Assembly: GCA_030248195.1 (NCBI GenBank)
Contig: JASAND010016500.1
Coordinates: 44,843 to 108,842 of the forward strand
Source of the DNA: Trissonchulus latispiculum
Taxonomy: Eukaryota > Nematoda > Enoplea > Enoplida > Ironidae
Length of the DNA: 64,000 bases
Direction: 5' to 3'
A program made the position numbers and the translations under genes. Shown piece after piece: positions 21,821 through 32,774 of this stretch (its first letter is position 1; the number at the start of each line of letters is the position of its first letter). Under the pieces are notes generated by a model. The model was not told the origin of the DNA. It ran no database searches and worked only from the letters and a program-made list of their open reading frames with translations.

Positions 21821-24187
21821 TAGGCCAATCGGTCAATGGCGTTGTTTAACCACTGGCAAACCTTAGCTAGCCGGCATTCACTACGTTTTATACGTCCACC
21901 GTGCTTAATTATGCGTCTACTTGATTAAACGTAATTCAAAATAGGCTTTTATTGAAAAATAGTTCTCACAAAGATAAACGAGTACGGACCTCTCGAAACG
22001 CTGTGGATTAAATATCAACATCTCCGGCAGTAAACAGAAAATCAGTTAATACACACTAACGCGCAACCTTAACCTATAATCCAGAAAAGTGCAATGTCAG
22101 CGAACATATGTACTGGCTTTGATCTCTAGAAATTCTTCTTTGGGATTTCCCTGCGCTTCATTGCATCTCATATTAAAATGGCAACGGCATTGAAAACATA
22201 CATTTTACGTTCTTATCCTTTAATTTATTTTTCTCCCAACATATGTACTGTTGCAACTATCGTAAATCACGAACTTGCTAATTGCTATAGTATAGCTATA
22301 GCATGTTGTTGTTATTAACAACAACATAGCTATAGCATAGTATCCAACTACAAAGGCTCGGAAGGAATACTTTTAATATCACAAACAAAAATTCGCTTTC
22401 GATTCACAGAACAATATACGCACATACATGACGACTAGCAAAAAGATAAAACAGTTCATCGTAATAAAATAAAATACAATCATAAAATCGCAAAATTTCT
22501 GTACTATAACACAACCATAAACTGCTTGGCAATGCCCAAATAGTCCCAAACTAATCTCAAGTATAGCCCAATTTCAGCTACAGAATTTTTTTAACTGTTG
22601 ATTTAGTACCTTTGCCTACTGCTTTCTCTGCTTTCTCACTTGCCATACTCTTACTTATTATTATTATTATTATGTAATCTTGAGTCTTGATGGTATTTAT
22701 CTAAACAAAAATAAAACTAGCACTTCGTAAGCGCAATAGCAAAATAGGCTTTGGCAAGACATTTCAAACGTAAGCAAAGTAAAACCCATACATAATATAA
22801 ATGCAACACATATGTACAAATAAGCATATAAAGGAAAAAATAAATAGTTCATTGTTCAATCTAATATAAAAGGAAACATCTAAACACTGCTTTAACTTTG
22901 TCAAAAAATGAACAGACAGTAACAGAACAGTGTGAATACACAAAATTCTGCTATAAAATTACAGCAACAACGCATGGGGAATAATGCAAAGCAATAACAA
23001 CATGCCACAGCAACATAAGCCCAGAATTCCTAAAAACCAGCAAAAACAATTTTGCCAGTTCTGACGAATAAGCTTTCTGCAACAGAAATTTCACAGCTAC
23101 TGTAACAACTGGAAAATAACGAAGTACGTAAGTGATTCTTCATACAGCTAAGAGTATATGATGATAAAAGCATGACCTAATATCAGAGCTGATACTATTT
23201 TCGCAGTTTAGCGGCTGATCTCCTGCTACGCACCAATTAGGCTCTCTCTCAGCAGGCAAGGCAAATTCGTTCAATATGCTTGAAGGCTGGAGGTTACAAT
23301 ACTTTGGATTGGATCAACTGCATTATAGTTGTGATTTAGAAATTCAGCGTGAAACCTTAGCGGACGAATTTGTTTGATTCACTGGCGACCAACTTGTGGG
23401 AGGAGGTATCAGCGCACAGAGTATATCAATGTCACTATGTATGGCACTATCACCATTATTTATATACTCTTGATTAAAAAGTATTTAACATTAAACCAAA
23501 GTGCACTCAAAGTGGCTACTTCTGTACAGATTCAGTAAAATAATAGCATCTTGTATTAATAGTGTCGAAATTTCAGCTTAGAAATAACATGACTACTGTT
23601 TCAGCAAATTTCTACAATTCCCATATCAATCTTTATCATACGAATGTGAATATTAATATTGACAAAAAGAATGTAAACAGTCCACTAGTCTTGGTATCCC
23701 TGCCTGAATTGGTAAAAGAGTGCACCTTATTGCAATGTTAAGCGTCGTGCTTTTATAAAAAATCACATCGTACGTACGTATGTATAGCACTTCTTGCATT
23801 GCATCAAATAAAGTCATTCAATAACATAGTTAAAATACGCAAAACAGATAAAAATAATTGTTTACGAACAAGTAGATAGACAGACATTTGTAAATTGGCA
23901 CTAAAGTCTAACAGAATGATAAAATACAGAGGGAAAAGTGTATAACTGTGGAAGCTATAAAAATTCAAGATAAACAGGAGCCATAGCAGCGCACTGCGCG
24001 GGCTTTTCGGCAGAAGCAGGGATGGGGAAGCCCACCCAACATTTTGAGGTTCAATCCAATCGGTTTCTAGACTATCTCTCTGGAGATGTCACCTCAAAAT
24101 ATCCAAAAACTGCCAAGGTTGTTACGATTTCTGGAATAAAATCGTCAATTTTGATACTCAAACTGAATTTCTGATTATATACTTAGC
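21821..24187. other. 2.4-kb AT-rich stretch without recognised genes
   Basis: No coding exon was seen. One local hairpin, about 22290-22338 (ctatagcatgttgttgtt and its inverse), is present. This could be distal 3' UTR or downstream flank of the minus-strand kinase gene, but no polyadenylation site was established. Confidence 0.5.
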
Positions 24188-24191
24188 TTAA

Positions 24192-24914
24192 GGGGGGGGG
24201 TCCATTTTTTGGTCATTTTTTCGACTTTCTCCGATGTCGCTCATTTTTACATATTTCATAGTCCAAACTGTATATTTTAACGAGTTTTTGAAATTAAAGT
24301 CGTAAGTCTTACGGTTGTTGAGTAATTTGACCTCAAATTTGAGATTTTATGTGTTAAACATAGGAAATGTGAAAAGTTATCACTTTTTCACGTGCGCCAG
24401 AGAAATCTCGCGAATCTCAAATAGGATCCGCCCAAACTTTATATCATACATTTGCCATGTTTCCGAACTGTGATTTGTAGGAATCAGAATTTTGATTTAG
24501 GCCTTTAAAATTTTTTAATGCATTTTTGAAGTATTAAAATTTGATGTCTGTTAAATTTGGTGCCAAATTTTAGTATTTCAAAAATTCATTAAAAATTTTT
24601 AAAGACCTAAATCAAAATTCTGATTCCTACAAATCATAGTTCGGAAACATGGCAAAAATATGATGTAGAGTTTGGACGGATCCTATTTGCCATTCGCGAG
24701 ATTTCTCTGGCGCACGTGAAAAAGTGACAACTTTTCACATTTCCTATGCTTAACACATAAAATCTCAACTTTGAGGTCAAATTACTCGACAACCGTAAGA
24801 CTTACGACTTTAATTTTAAAAACTCGTTAAACTATACAGTTTGGACTATGAAATATGTAAAAATGAGCGACATTGGAGAAAGTCGAAAAAATGACCAAAA
24901 AATGGACCCCCCCC
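24192..24914. mobile_element. TTAA-flanked near-perfect palindromic element with G9 ends
   Basis: TTAA flanks (24188-24191 and 24915-24918) enclose two arms of about 350 bp that are almost exact reverse complements, with a loop of about 20 nt centred near 24555. The ends read GGGGGGGGGTCCATTTTTTG. The same terminal family occurs at 33069-34286, where the interior is different. A transcript would form a long hairpin. Confidence 0.9.
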
Positions 24915-25176
24915 TTAAGTGAGGGATTTTAGAAAACTCCCAACTTTCGATTTTCCTCTAACCAATAGTTGAAAAGAGAGTACTTCACTCTGAGAAAAAT
25001 CGCAACCACCAAAATCAGGTAACACACATGATGAGCTGAAGAATGTTCTGGCTTTTAGAATTAAGCATAACCGTGGGAATCTAAGTACTATTAAAACTTG
25101 CTCATTCCTGATTTCGATAGTTTCAACAAATTCGTACTGTTAATTTGTAGACTACAAAAGCAGCAATATACTGTAG

Positions 25177-25552
25177 GCACACACAACCAAGAGTCGAGAC
25201 AATGAAGAGAGACCTATTCAGATGTACATGCCCAAAGGCTATTAAAAGCGCAAAAACATAAAAAGAGGAAATATATCGGTCGAAAGCAAACCTTAGCTAA
25301 TGGTACCTTATTACTGCAGTTTTGCATTAGGGTCCATGTAAGATTCGAGCACAAACTTGTTGCCCAGAACGGAAAAGTTTCGAAACGACCTTAGCAATAA
25401 ACAGAAAAACGTCGGGATTCAGTCGATACGTATTAATACTTGGCAGGCAAACGGCAAAAGATGAGTCAAAGGAAAACTAGGAAATAACTAAGAACAGCAA
25501 TATGTCGAATTTTAAGATTCTATACCCTAACAAAAAATGCACATTTTTAGCC
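25177..25552. repeat. 376-bp direct duplication, copy 1 (uninterrupted)
   Basis: The segment is repeated immediately afterwards and appears identical by eye. It contains the site ctaagaacagc at about 25488 that is interrupted in copy 2. It lies downstream of the kinase gene stop codon. Confidence 0.9.
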
Positions 25553-28337
25553 GCACACACAACCAAGAGTCGAGACAATGAAGAGAGACCTATTCAGATG
25601 TACATGCCCAAAGGCTATTAAAAGCGCAAAAACATAAAAAGAGGAAATATATCGGTCGAAAGCAAACCTTAGCTAATGGTACCTTATTACTGCAGTTTTG
25701 CATTAGGGTCCATGTAAGATTCGAGCACAAACTTGTTGCCCAGAACGGAAAAGTTTCGAAACGACCTTAGCAATAAACAGAAAAACGTCGGGATTCAGTC
25801 GATACGTATTAATACTTGGCAGGCAAACGGCAAAAGATGAGTCAAAGGAAAACTAGGAAATAACTAAGGGCCTTTTCATAAAAAGCTTAAACGGCTTAGC
25901 TTAAACGGCTTAGCTTAAAAGGCTTAAATGGCTGAAAAATTCCTTTTCATAAATAATCGGCTTAATCGGCTTAAACGGCTTAAACGGCTTAGGCGGCTTA
26001 AACAGCTTAGCTTAAACGGCTTAACTTAAGCTGTTTAAGCTGATTAACCTGATTATTTATGAAAAGGATTTTTAAGCCATTTAAGCTAAGCCGTTTAAGC
26101 TAAGCCATTTAAGCTAAGCCGTTTAAGCCTATTATTTATGAAAGCCTTTTGACCATTAATATATAAAAGCAGTTGAACTTCCTGCTTCATTGTTTCATAA
26201 ATCCTTTAAGGGGCTGGTTCGGGTAAGCACTTTGAGAGCCTTTAGTTTACTCAATTCTTGGAATTCAACGATGATTTTTATGTCATTTTAAAGCTACGAA
26301 TGTGTTCATCACAACAAAATGGAGTATTTCTGACGCAATTCTACTGTTTGTATTGGACATGTTATAACACAAAATTAATTTTTGAACATGGAGTTCTCTG
26401 AGTATATATAAGAAAGCTAAAGAAAAGCGATCACTTCATGCTTCAAAAAATTGTCTTCCCAAGAAGGTTTGTAAATGTAGTCGTCTTCATGATCCACTCA
26501 TCAAAAACAATCCAAATGTCTTTTTTGTATGAAATTTTAATAATAAAAATAAAAAATTGACCCAAGACCCAAATTGACTCAGTCTGTAGAAGACTTGTAA
26601 TGGCCACTCTGTTTCCTAGTACAAGTAAAAGAACAATTTATTGCGTCACTGACATTATAGTTTACGCAGAACTACTAATAATTAGACGTTTCCGCAGAAT
26701 CCTACCAAAAGATTATTAGAAATTCCACTGGATTGTTGAATTTTTACACATACAGGATTCCGAACACAGTACATGTCGTCCGCTCACCCAAAATGAGCAG
26801 GTATTAGAATATAAATAACTTGAGATGAAATTAGCTTTAATCTTTTAGATTTTACAAGTTTTAGAATACCACTGCTTATCCTAGATCAAATATTGCATTC
26901 GAAAATAATTTAATGACATTGAGGTTTTTACGGAAATACCTGCCCATTTTGGGTGAACAGACGAAACGCAGTGTACTTGGAATCTTATGTACAAAAATTC
27001 AAAGTTAAGTGGAATTTTTGGTAATTTTTTGATAGGATTCTGCTAACATGTCTAATTCGTAGTGATTCTGCGTAAATTAGAATATAGTTGACATCAGAAA
27101 ATTACTAGCACTAGAGACTGCTGATCTTCGGTGAGTGGACTAGAAGCAAACTGTCCATTACAGGTCTCTACAGATTGAATAAAATTTTGGTGAATTTTTC
27201 AATTTCATTTTTAAAATTTCTAACAATAGAATTTGGATCGTTCTTTTTTCCCCTTAGTGCCACACCCCAGTTGCTTTCGCGATGAGGGGTAGTGCCATAC
27301 CAAATTTTGTGCTGGGTCTGTCCACGGTATGGCACTGAATAATTGCATATCGCAATTACCCGAGGCATAGGCAAGGAAGGCCACTGATCGTTCTTGATGA
27401 GTGGATCATGAAGATAAATAAATTTGCAAACTTTCTGCATAATATCGCTCCGGTGCAGCACTACCCTCGCGCACATCACTTTAAAATGGAAAATCGGAAA
27501 TAATCCAGAGCGGACCAAGGAAAAGTAAAGGGGTGGTTTAAGGAGTACTCCACCCAAGGATCATGAATCAAAATGTTTCGGGTCTGGCTCAAGAATTGGG
27601 TCTCCTAAAGGTACATACGTGCTGTATTAACGAAGCTGTAAGCTGGAGAATTCATGTATGACTGATGTAAGCATAAAATAGCATGCGTTAAGTAAACAGA
27701 CAGTATGTTTGACTTGAATAAGCTGTTATAACTGTTAATCTGAAAAATAGAAGGTTATTCATCTAGTTGAGGCTGCTTTTTTAAATATTTTACCAGTAGT
27801 AAAAAACATGCTAATAAAGCCATTGAATTCTCTACATTGTGTGCTTCAGTTTGATATAAATATCATTAACGTACTCCCAGTATTAAAGAAGTTATGAACG
27901 TTTTAATATTACTGCTACGATGGTTTAAGCCGTTTAAGCGCGGTGATTTTACGTGGCTTAAAAATCAGGCAATTTGAACTGAATTTTAAGCCATCGGCTT
28001 AAACGGCTTAAACTAAGATTATTTATGAAAAGGAGATCGGCTTAAACAGCTTAATTTTAAGCTGCTGCATTTTTAAGCCGATGTGTTTTTTATGAAAAGG
28101 ATTCGGCTTAAAGTTTAAGCCTATGTTTATTTATGAAAAGGGTCGGCTTAAACGGCTTAAATTTAAGCCGGTTAAGCCACTTAAGCCGTTTAAGCCGTTT
28201 AAGCCGACCACCCTTTTCATAAATAAATTCACTTTTAAGCTAAGCCGTTTAAGCGCTTTTTATGAAATGGCCCTAAGAACAGCAATATGTCGAATTTTAA
28301 GATTCTATACCCTAACAAAAAATGCACATTTTTAGCC
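25553..28337. repeat. 376-bp direct duplication, copy 2, split by the 25868-28273 insertion
   Basis: Copy 2 comprises 25553-25867 plus 28277-28337 (315 + 61 = 376 nt). Removing the insertion and one TAA restores the same order as copy 1. The near-zero divergence points to a very recent duplication or to an assembly join of two haplotypes, one without the insertion. Confidence 0.88.
25868..28273. mobile_element. PIF/Harbinger-like element, TSD TAA, with GGCTTAAAC arrays
   Basis: TAA is duplicated on both sides (25865-25867, 28274-28276). The uninterrupted duplicate at 25177-25552 shows the empty site with a single TAA. The inverted ends are GGGCCTTTTCATAAAAAGC and GGGCCATTTCATAAAAAGC. Both are followed by 250-350 bp of the motif ggcttaaacggctta and its inverse (about 25880-26135 and 27920-28260). 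The interior (26400-27560) is itself an imperfect inverted repeat (for example 26461-26510 against 27395-27440) and holds no clear transposase. A 3-bp TSD of TAA is characteristic of PIF/Harbinger. Confidence 0.88.
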
Positions 28338-28484
28338 AGTCTTATTCTCCCTCCTCATTTACATTTACACAGCCAAAACAGGCTGCAAAGCAGTCAAAAC
28401 TTAGAAGAAGAAGGAGAAACGAGAAAACACACAAGAGAGAAGCACATAGTAATATATTATGATCACACTACAACACTGACAGAA

Positions 28485-30379
28485 TTAAACAGTTCGTTTC
28501 TGATGACCATAGTATCGTCCCTGGGATGTTGGCAACGGAGCTGGCGGCTGCTGCTGCTGGTGGTGATGATGATGACCAGTCAACCTGGTCCGACCCATAA
28601 CATTTGAGCTGATCAGGGGTGGAGTGTCATCACTGTCCTCAATGGGCATGTCCAGAAGGGTGGCCTCGTTGGACAGCGGCAGGGACAGGGGCGAACGACT
28701 GATATAGGAAGAGGAGCCACCGGTCGAAATCCCGCTTTCGGCCGGAGTCTGACTGGAATGCTCTGAGTTGGCCGTGGGAAGGCTCCCCGCAGTCTGAGGA
28801 CCACCGCCACCGCCACCGTTCCCTAGGGCGCCGCTGTGACTGCCGCTACCGCTTGTCGATGTCTGCTGACGAATGTCCAGCGTATGGGGTCGCTGTCGTC
28901 GCGTATGGGGCGATTGGCGGGATGGGGGTAGGGCTGGAGGTAGGCCAGTGCAAACCTCATTCTCTGGGGGCGGCAGGACAAAACCACCACCACCTCCCAG
29001 AGATAGGCTTGTACCGGACGAATTATATGGCACGATAGGTGGGGCAACGCCAGCACTGGTAATGACAGGGGCTGGCGAGGAGGGACCGATAGGGAATCGG
29101 GCATGGCTATAGTTGGGATTGGCTATGGCTCGAGGTGTCTGAGGTCGAAGTCTGTCCAGGGCTGCGGTAGCTGGATCCTCCTGGTAAGAAGATGGCGGAG
29201 GAGCACCAGGAGTGATGCTTGGAATGTGACGTTCGGGTGGAACGGGAGCCCGTGCAGTAGTGACTGAGCCAGTTGCAGAGAGACTTGTGGCAAGACTGGG
29301 ATGCACAGAACTACCAGGGGTGACATGGTGCTGATGGTGCTGATGCTGATGACTCCCTGGCATCCCTCGTTCATCCATGGAATAGTGGGGCACAGGGCCA
29401 CCACCACCGATACGTCTGAACGGCGAGGAATTCCATTCATCATAGGAATGAGCCCTCCCATGAGTACTGGGTCCACCACCAGTGGAAACTGGGGCTCCTC
29501 CTCCTCCTTTGCGTCGCTCCATAGTCGGCGTGGCGTGGGCGTTACCAGCCAACCCAGTCGACGAATTGGAACCGGTTCGGACATAGGTAATGGTACGCTC
29601 CGTTGGTTTGGGCATGTTGCTGCCGCCACTGCTGCGTGGCAGAGTTGAGGTAGGAGAGTCAGTCGACATGGTGCGCTGATGATGAGCCCCGCCGGCAGTA
29701 GCACCAGAGGAATTTCTGCTCTTGGCCGGAGAGGCGCCCACTGCAACAGACGTCTCAATGATGGCTGGATGGGAGCTTTTACGCCCTGAAGCATAGAGCC
29801 GATCTGCCCCGGTGCCACGAGGCGACACCGCAGCCATTCCTGACCGGCCGGAGCCAGCGTCCCGATAGGGGCTGGACCGGGCCGAGGGTGGGGTACGCTG
29901 AAAATAGCCGATGTGCTGCACGTTTCCAGCAGTGCCAGTCATCTGATCACTATAGTTTCGGACGTAGGTAGCCCGGGGTCTAACCTGCCCAATGCCTTCA
30001 GAAATTCGGCCACCGGACGCTGCACTCTGAGACAGGGATCTGTCACGCTGGTGCCGCTGCAGCGTTTGCTGTCGAAGGGCAATCTCTCGCACATCCCGAC
30101 CGAAGCCTATGGATGCCAACATACAGCCAATATTCTGTATGGCACTACGAATGGCCTGATGGCCCTTATGTCTACCGCTGCTAAAGCCACCAGTTCCGGA
30201 GGAAGAACGACCACTCACAGCGGAGGAGCCACCGACGCCCGCAGTAGCTGCACCTGGCGTGGGCTGATGAGGATGAACACCACCTGTCCCATTGGGCGCC
30301 CCGTGCTCAGCCACCTGGGTCAGCAGGCCACCGCGACGCGGAGATCCGGGCAAGGATTGCCAGCTGTCGTCTTCCAACC
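28485..30379 (-). CDS. slpr: Mixed-lineage kinase (slipper/MLK-type MAP3K), last coding exon (C-terminal tail)
   Basis: The acceptor cttctgtctgttttag ends at 30380; the exon completes a split Gly codon (G|GG) and runs 630 codons to TAA (28485-28487). It encodes a long Ser/Pro/Gly-rich tail with His and Gln runs. Two short blocks match the MLK C-terminus: IGCMLASIGFGRDV (compare LLGCATLLGAVGLGADV in human MLK3) and EATLLDMPIEDSDDTPPL near the end (compare PTLLDMDMEGQNQDSTVPL). Many S/T-P sites are consistent with phosphoregulation, as known for MLK3. Antisense ORFs across this exon are shadows. Confidence 0.92.
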
Positions 30380-31120
30380 CTAAAACAGACAGAAGATTAC
30401 ACAAGAATAGAAATTCTGAGTGTCTTACAGACACCGGAAGTTTACAAGTTTTAGAGCACACCTAAACCTGTACCTAATTTACCAGGTAAGAATACAACAG
30501 TTCCAATGGCTAGCGCCACGTCTAGCATTTAGTTCTAAAACTTTGCATTTCGCAAAAACGTGGACGAAAAGTGGTTTAAAAGTGGCATTAAATTTGTAAA
30601 GTTCTCCCATTAATTGAGAAATAATGCTACTGCAAAGTTCCGGCACATACAACACGCAACCAAGTGGCAATTTTAACAAATTTTGCTCTACACCACGAGT
30701 AGCTTTAAAACTACTTCACATTTAAAGTATGCTCAATAGCTTAATCGTAAGAACGATGTACTGTGTGCTCTTAACGCTTATATACGTGCGCAATGCATGC
30801 AATCACGATAAAACAAAGAAATAGCACGTGCAACAACAATCGTGCTGTACACAGTACGGAACTTAAAGATCACGTCACTAACACTGCTTTACAATTTCTG
30901 GAGAGGAGAAATCGTAAGCAAACCCCAATTTTTATAACAGACACTCAAACAGACCATTCAAGCCCTTTTCTCGCTTTTCTAAAGAGAGTAGCAAGCTAAC
31001 GTGAGCACAGAAACTGAATGCTGCACAGTTTGGCACCTGTATCGGAAAAAGGGTTTACTACGGAGAAAAGTCCAATCAATTTCTAAAAGTCGACAAAAGA
31101 AAAATGGGCGAAATGCATAC

Positions 31121-31678
31121 CCGGTTTCTCCAAACTAGACTTCTTCTTACGCGGCAAAGTGTGCAGTGCATTGGCAATTGATGTGCTCAGACTGATCCCC
31201 GTAGTAGCACCACCGCCATGCTCTCCAAACCTTCTGTTCTGCTGCTGCTGCTGTTGCTGGTGGTGGTGCTGTTGCTGAGCCATTAGGGCGCCCGCGGCTC
31301 CTGCAGCACCCAGTCCCGAAGCGGACCCAGAAGCGCCCAGGGCAAGAAGTGTGCTGACCTTCTGAAGATTAGGAGTGGAGGTGGACAGCTGCTTGCTACG
31401 TTTTCTATCCCAGCCAGAGTTGCCCACAGCACCAGGTGTTCCCAGTAGATCCTTCTGAGAAGAGGAGGGTAGGGGGAGATGGGGAGTAGCTGGGGGTGGA
31501 GGCTCATCCACAATCTGGGGGGAGGAATCGCCTGGAGGAATGCCACCGGTTTGACTGGAAGGGGTCCCTGGGACTCGCGGAGAGTCATCACTGTCCGGAG
31601 TGTGAAGGGTCAGAGAGCCCAGAGAAGACTTGACATGGCCATTGCTCAGACTCACTTTGCGCTGATCTCCATTTTCTA
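31121..31678 (-). CDS. slpr: Mixed-lineage kinase, exon 7 (linker with Q/H tract)
   Basis: The exon starts after gctctgtttcag (31679) and ends at CCGG|gtatgc (31121/31120). It is 558 nt with phase 1 at both ends. It encodes a Ser/Pro-rich segment (SLTLHTPDSDDSPRVPGTPS), a Gln/His run (about 31236-31275) and SIANALHTLPRKKKSSLEKPG. It is joined in frame from the small 31977-32075 exon (giving Leu) or, if that exon is skipped, directly from 32477 (giving Val). Confidence 0.88.
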
Positions 31679-31976
31679 CTGAAACAGAGCAGACGAAAGA
31701 ATGCAAAAAATCATGAAAAAATGAAAGAAAAACTGAATGAGGAGTCACATATACAGACATCACTGATAATATTACGTAATGTGCAAACTTAGTAAATTGT
31801 CACAATAAGCAAAAGAAGGTACATATTTACGTAACAAAAAGATAAATTCAAAAATGACAAATTCACGTTTACACGACACGATCACTACTCTGTACAATCA
31901 TGCATCACTTTACAACTGGCGAATAATCTGTACAGACGGGCAAACAAAACGAACACGAAGAGGTGACTCAACCTAC

Positions 31977-32075
31977 ACGTATAGACCCATCTGGGCTTGT
32001 TTAAGGGAGAGGCAGGAGGGCTTTCAGAGCTGGAACGCAGATTTGGATGCTGAATTGTGATCAAAGGACGAAAGT
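31977..32075 (-). CDS. slpr: Mixed-lineage kinase, 99-nt exon 6 completing the CRIB motif
   Basis: The exon was found by searching between the zipper exon and exon 7 for the missing Cdc42/Rac-binding (CRIB) motif. It lies between acceptor acggttttgtttag and donor ACGT|gtaggt and is phase 1-1. It encodes (D)FRPLITIQHPNLRSSSESP followed by PASPLNKPRWVYT. With the preceding exon this gives ISEPRDFRPLITIQHP, aligning with ISLPSDFEHKITVQASP of vertebrate MLKs, and SPPASP is also shared. Known: the CRIB binds GTP-loaded Cdc42/Rac and relieves SH3 autoinhibition. Odd: the first conserved His of the CRIB (F-x-H) is Pro here. Because both ends are phase 1 and the length is 3n, skipping would delete the CRIB without a frameshift. 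Confidence 0.82.
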
Positions 32076-32476
32076 CTAAACAAAACCGTTAAAAGCAGAA
32101 TGAAAAAAGATAGTGTCAAAAGAAATAAAATAAAGATTTGTGGGAGGACATCCTTCATCGAACAAATTAGAAAACGTTTATAAATTGGAACAAATTTTCA
32201 AAGAATGTGTAAACACACTACGTTATAGACAGAAAACCACGGAGGGCGTAAGTAATCGTCTTGTGCCCTGTAACGGTCACCATGTCGTACTACAAGGATT
32301 CAGAGGTCACAGTTCTCCATTATGGGCTTAGCCCTCCTATAGCTACCGAAGAAATAAACATGATTGCCCCAAACAAGACAGAAAGTTTCTTAGCTGACAC
32401 AATAAAAAAATCAGCAATTATGCGCTGAAAACGCATCGCAACAATCACACAACAGAGAAACGCTGCAAACACAAAC

Positions 32477-32714
32477 CTCTAGGTTCTGAGATGTCTGCAG
32501 ACTTCAGGATATGCTTCAGTTTGCTTTTTCGCAGCTTTCCTTTTCGATTGCTGGGCATCGGATTTACCCATTCAGTCAGTCGAATGGCCAACTCTCGCTC
32601 CAGCAATTCCTGCTCCCGAAGTTCGATGTATTTCTCTCGCTCCTCCAGTCGTCGCTCTCGTTCGGTTTGCTCCTCCTGGGCCCGCTGAATCTCTTCTTCC
32701 CTGCTTTGCAGTTG
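32477..32714 (-). CDS. slpr: Mixed-lineage kinase, exon 5 (leucine zipper and basic region)
   Basis: The acceptor gtgatttatttcag ends at 32715; the donor is CCTAGAG|gtttgt (32477/32476). It encodes QLQSREEEIQRAQEEQ, a heptad coiled coil (LEEREKYIELREQELLEREL) and then a basic segment NRKGKLRKSKLKHILKSADI. This matches the dimerising zippers of MLKs and the basic stretch immediately before the CRIB. The length is 238 nt, entering in phase 0 and ending in phase 1. Confidence 0.93.
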
Positions 32715-32774
32715 CTGAAATAAATCACATAGTCGCAGTCATTGATTACACGAACGGTGTTTGAGAGAGAGTAA

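Noticed and set aside
27168..27557. 129-codon minus-strand ORF inside the Harbinger-like element as a transposase
   Set aside because: No DDE motif or helix-turn-helix recognised; it overlaps an internal inverted repeat.
28613..30383. Long ORFs antisense or out of frame to the kinase last exon
   Set aside because: Shadows of a GC-richer coding exon; the minus-strand frame is confirmed by MLK C-terminal motifs and splice phase.
32140..32331. Additional kinase exon
   Set aside because: No phase-compatible splice sites or MLK similarity; intronic.
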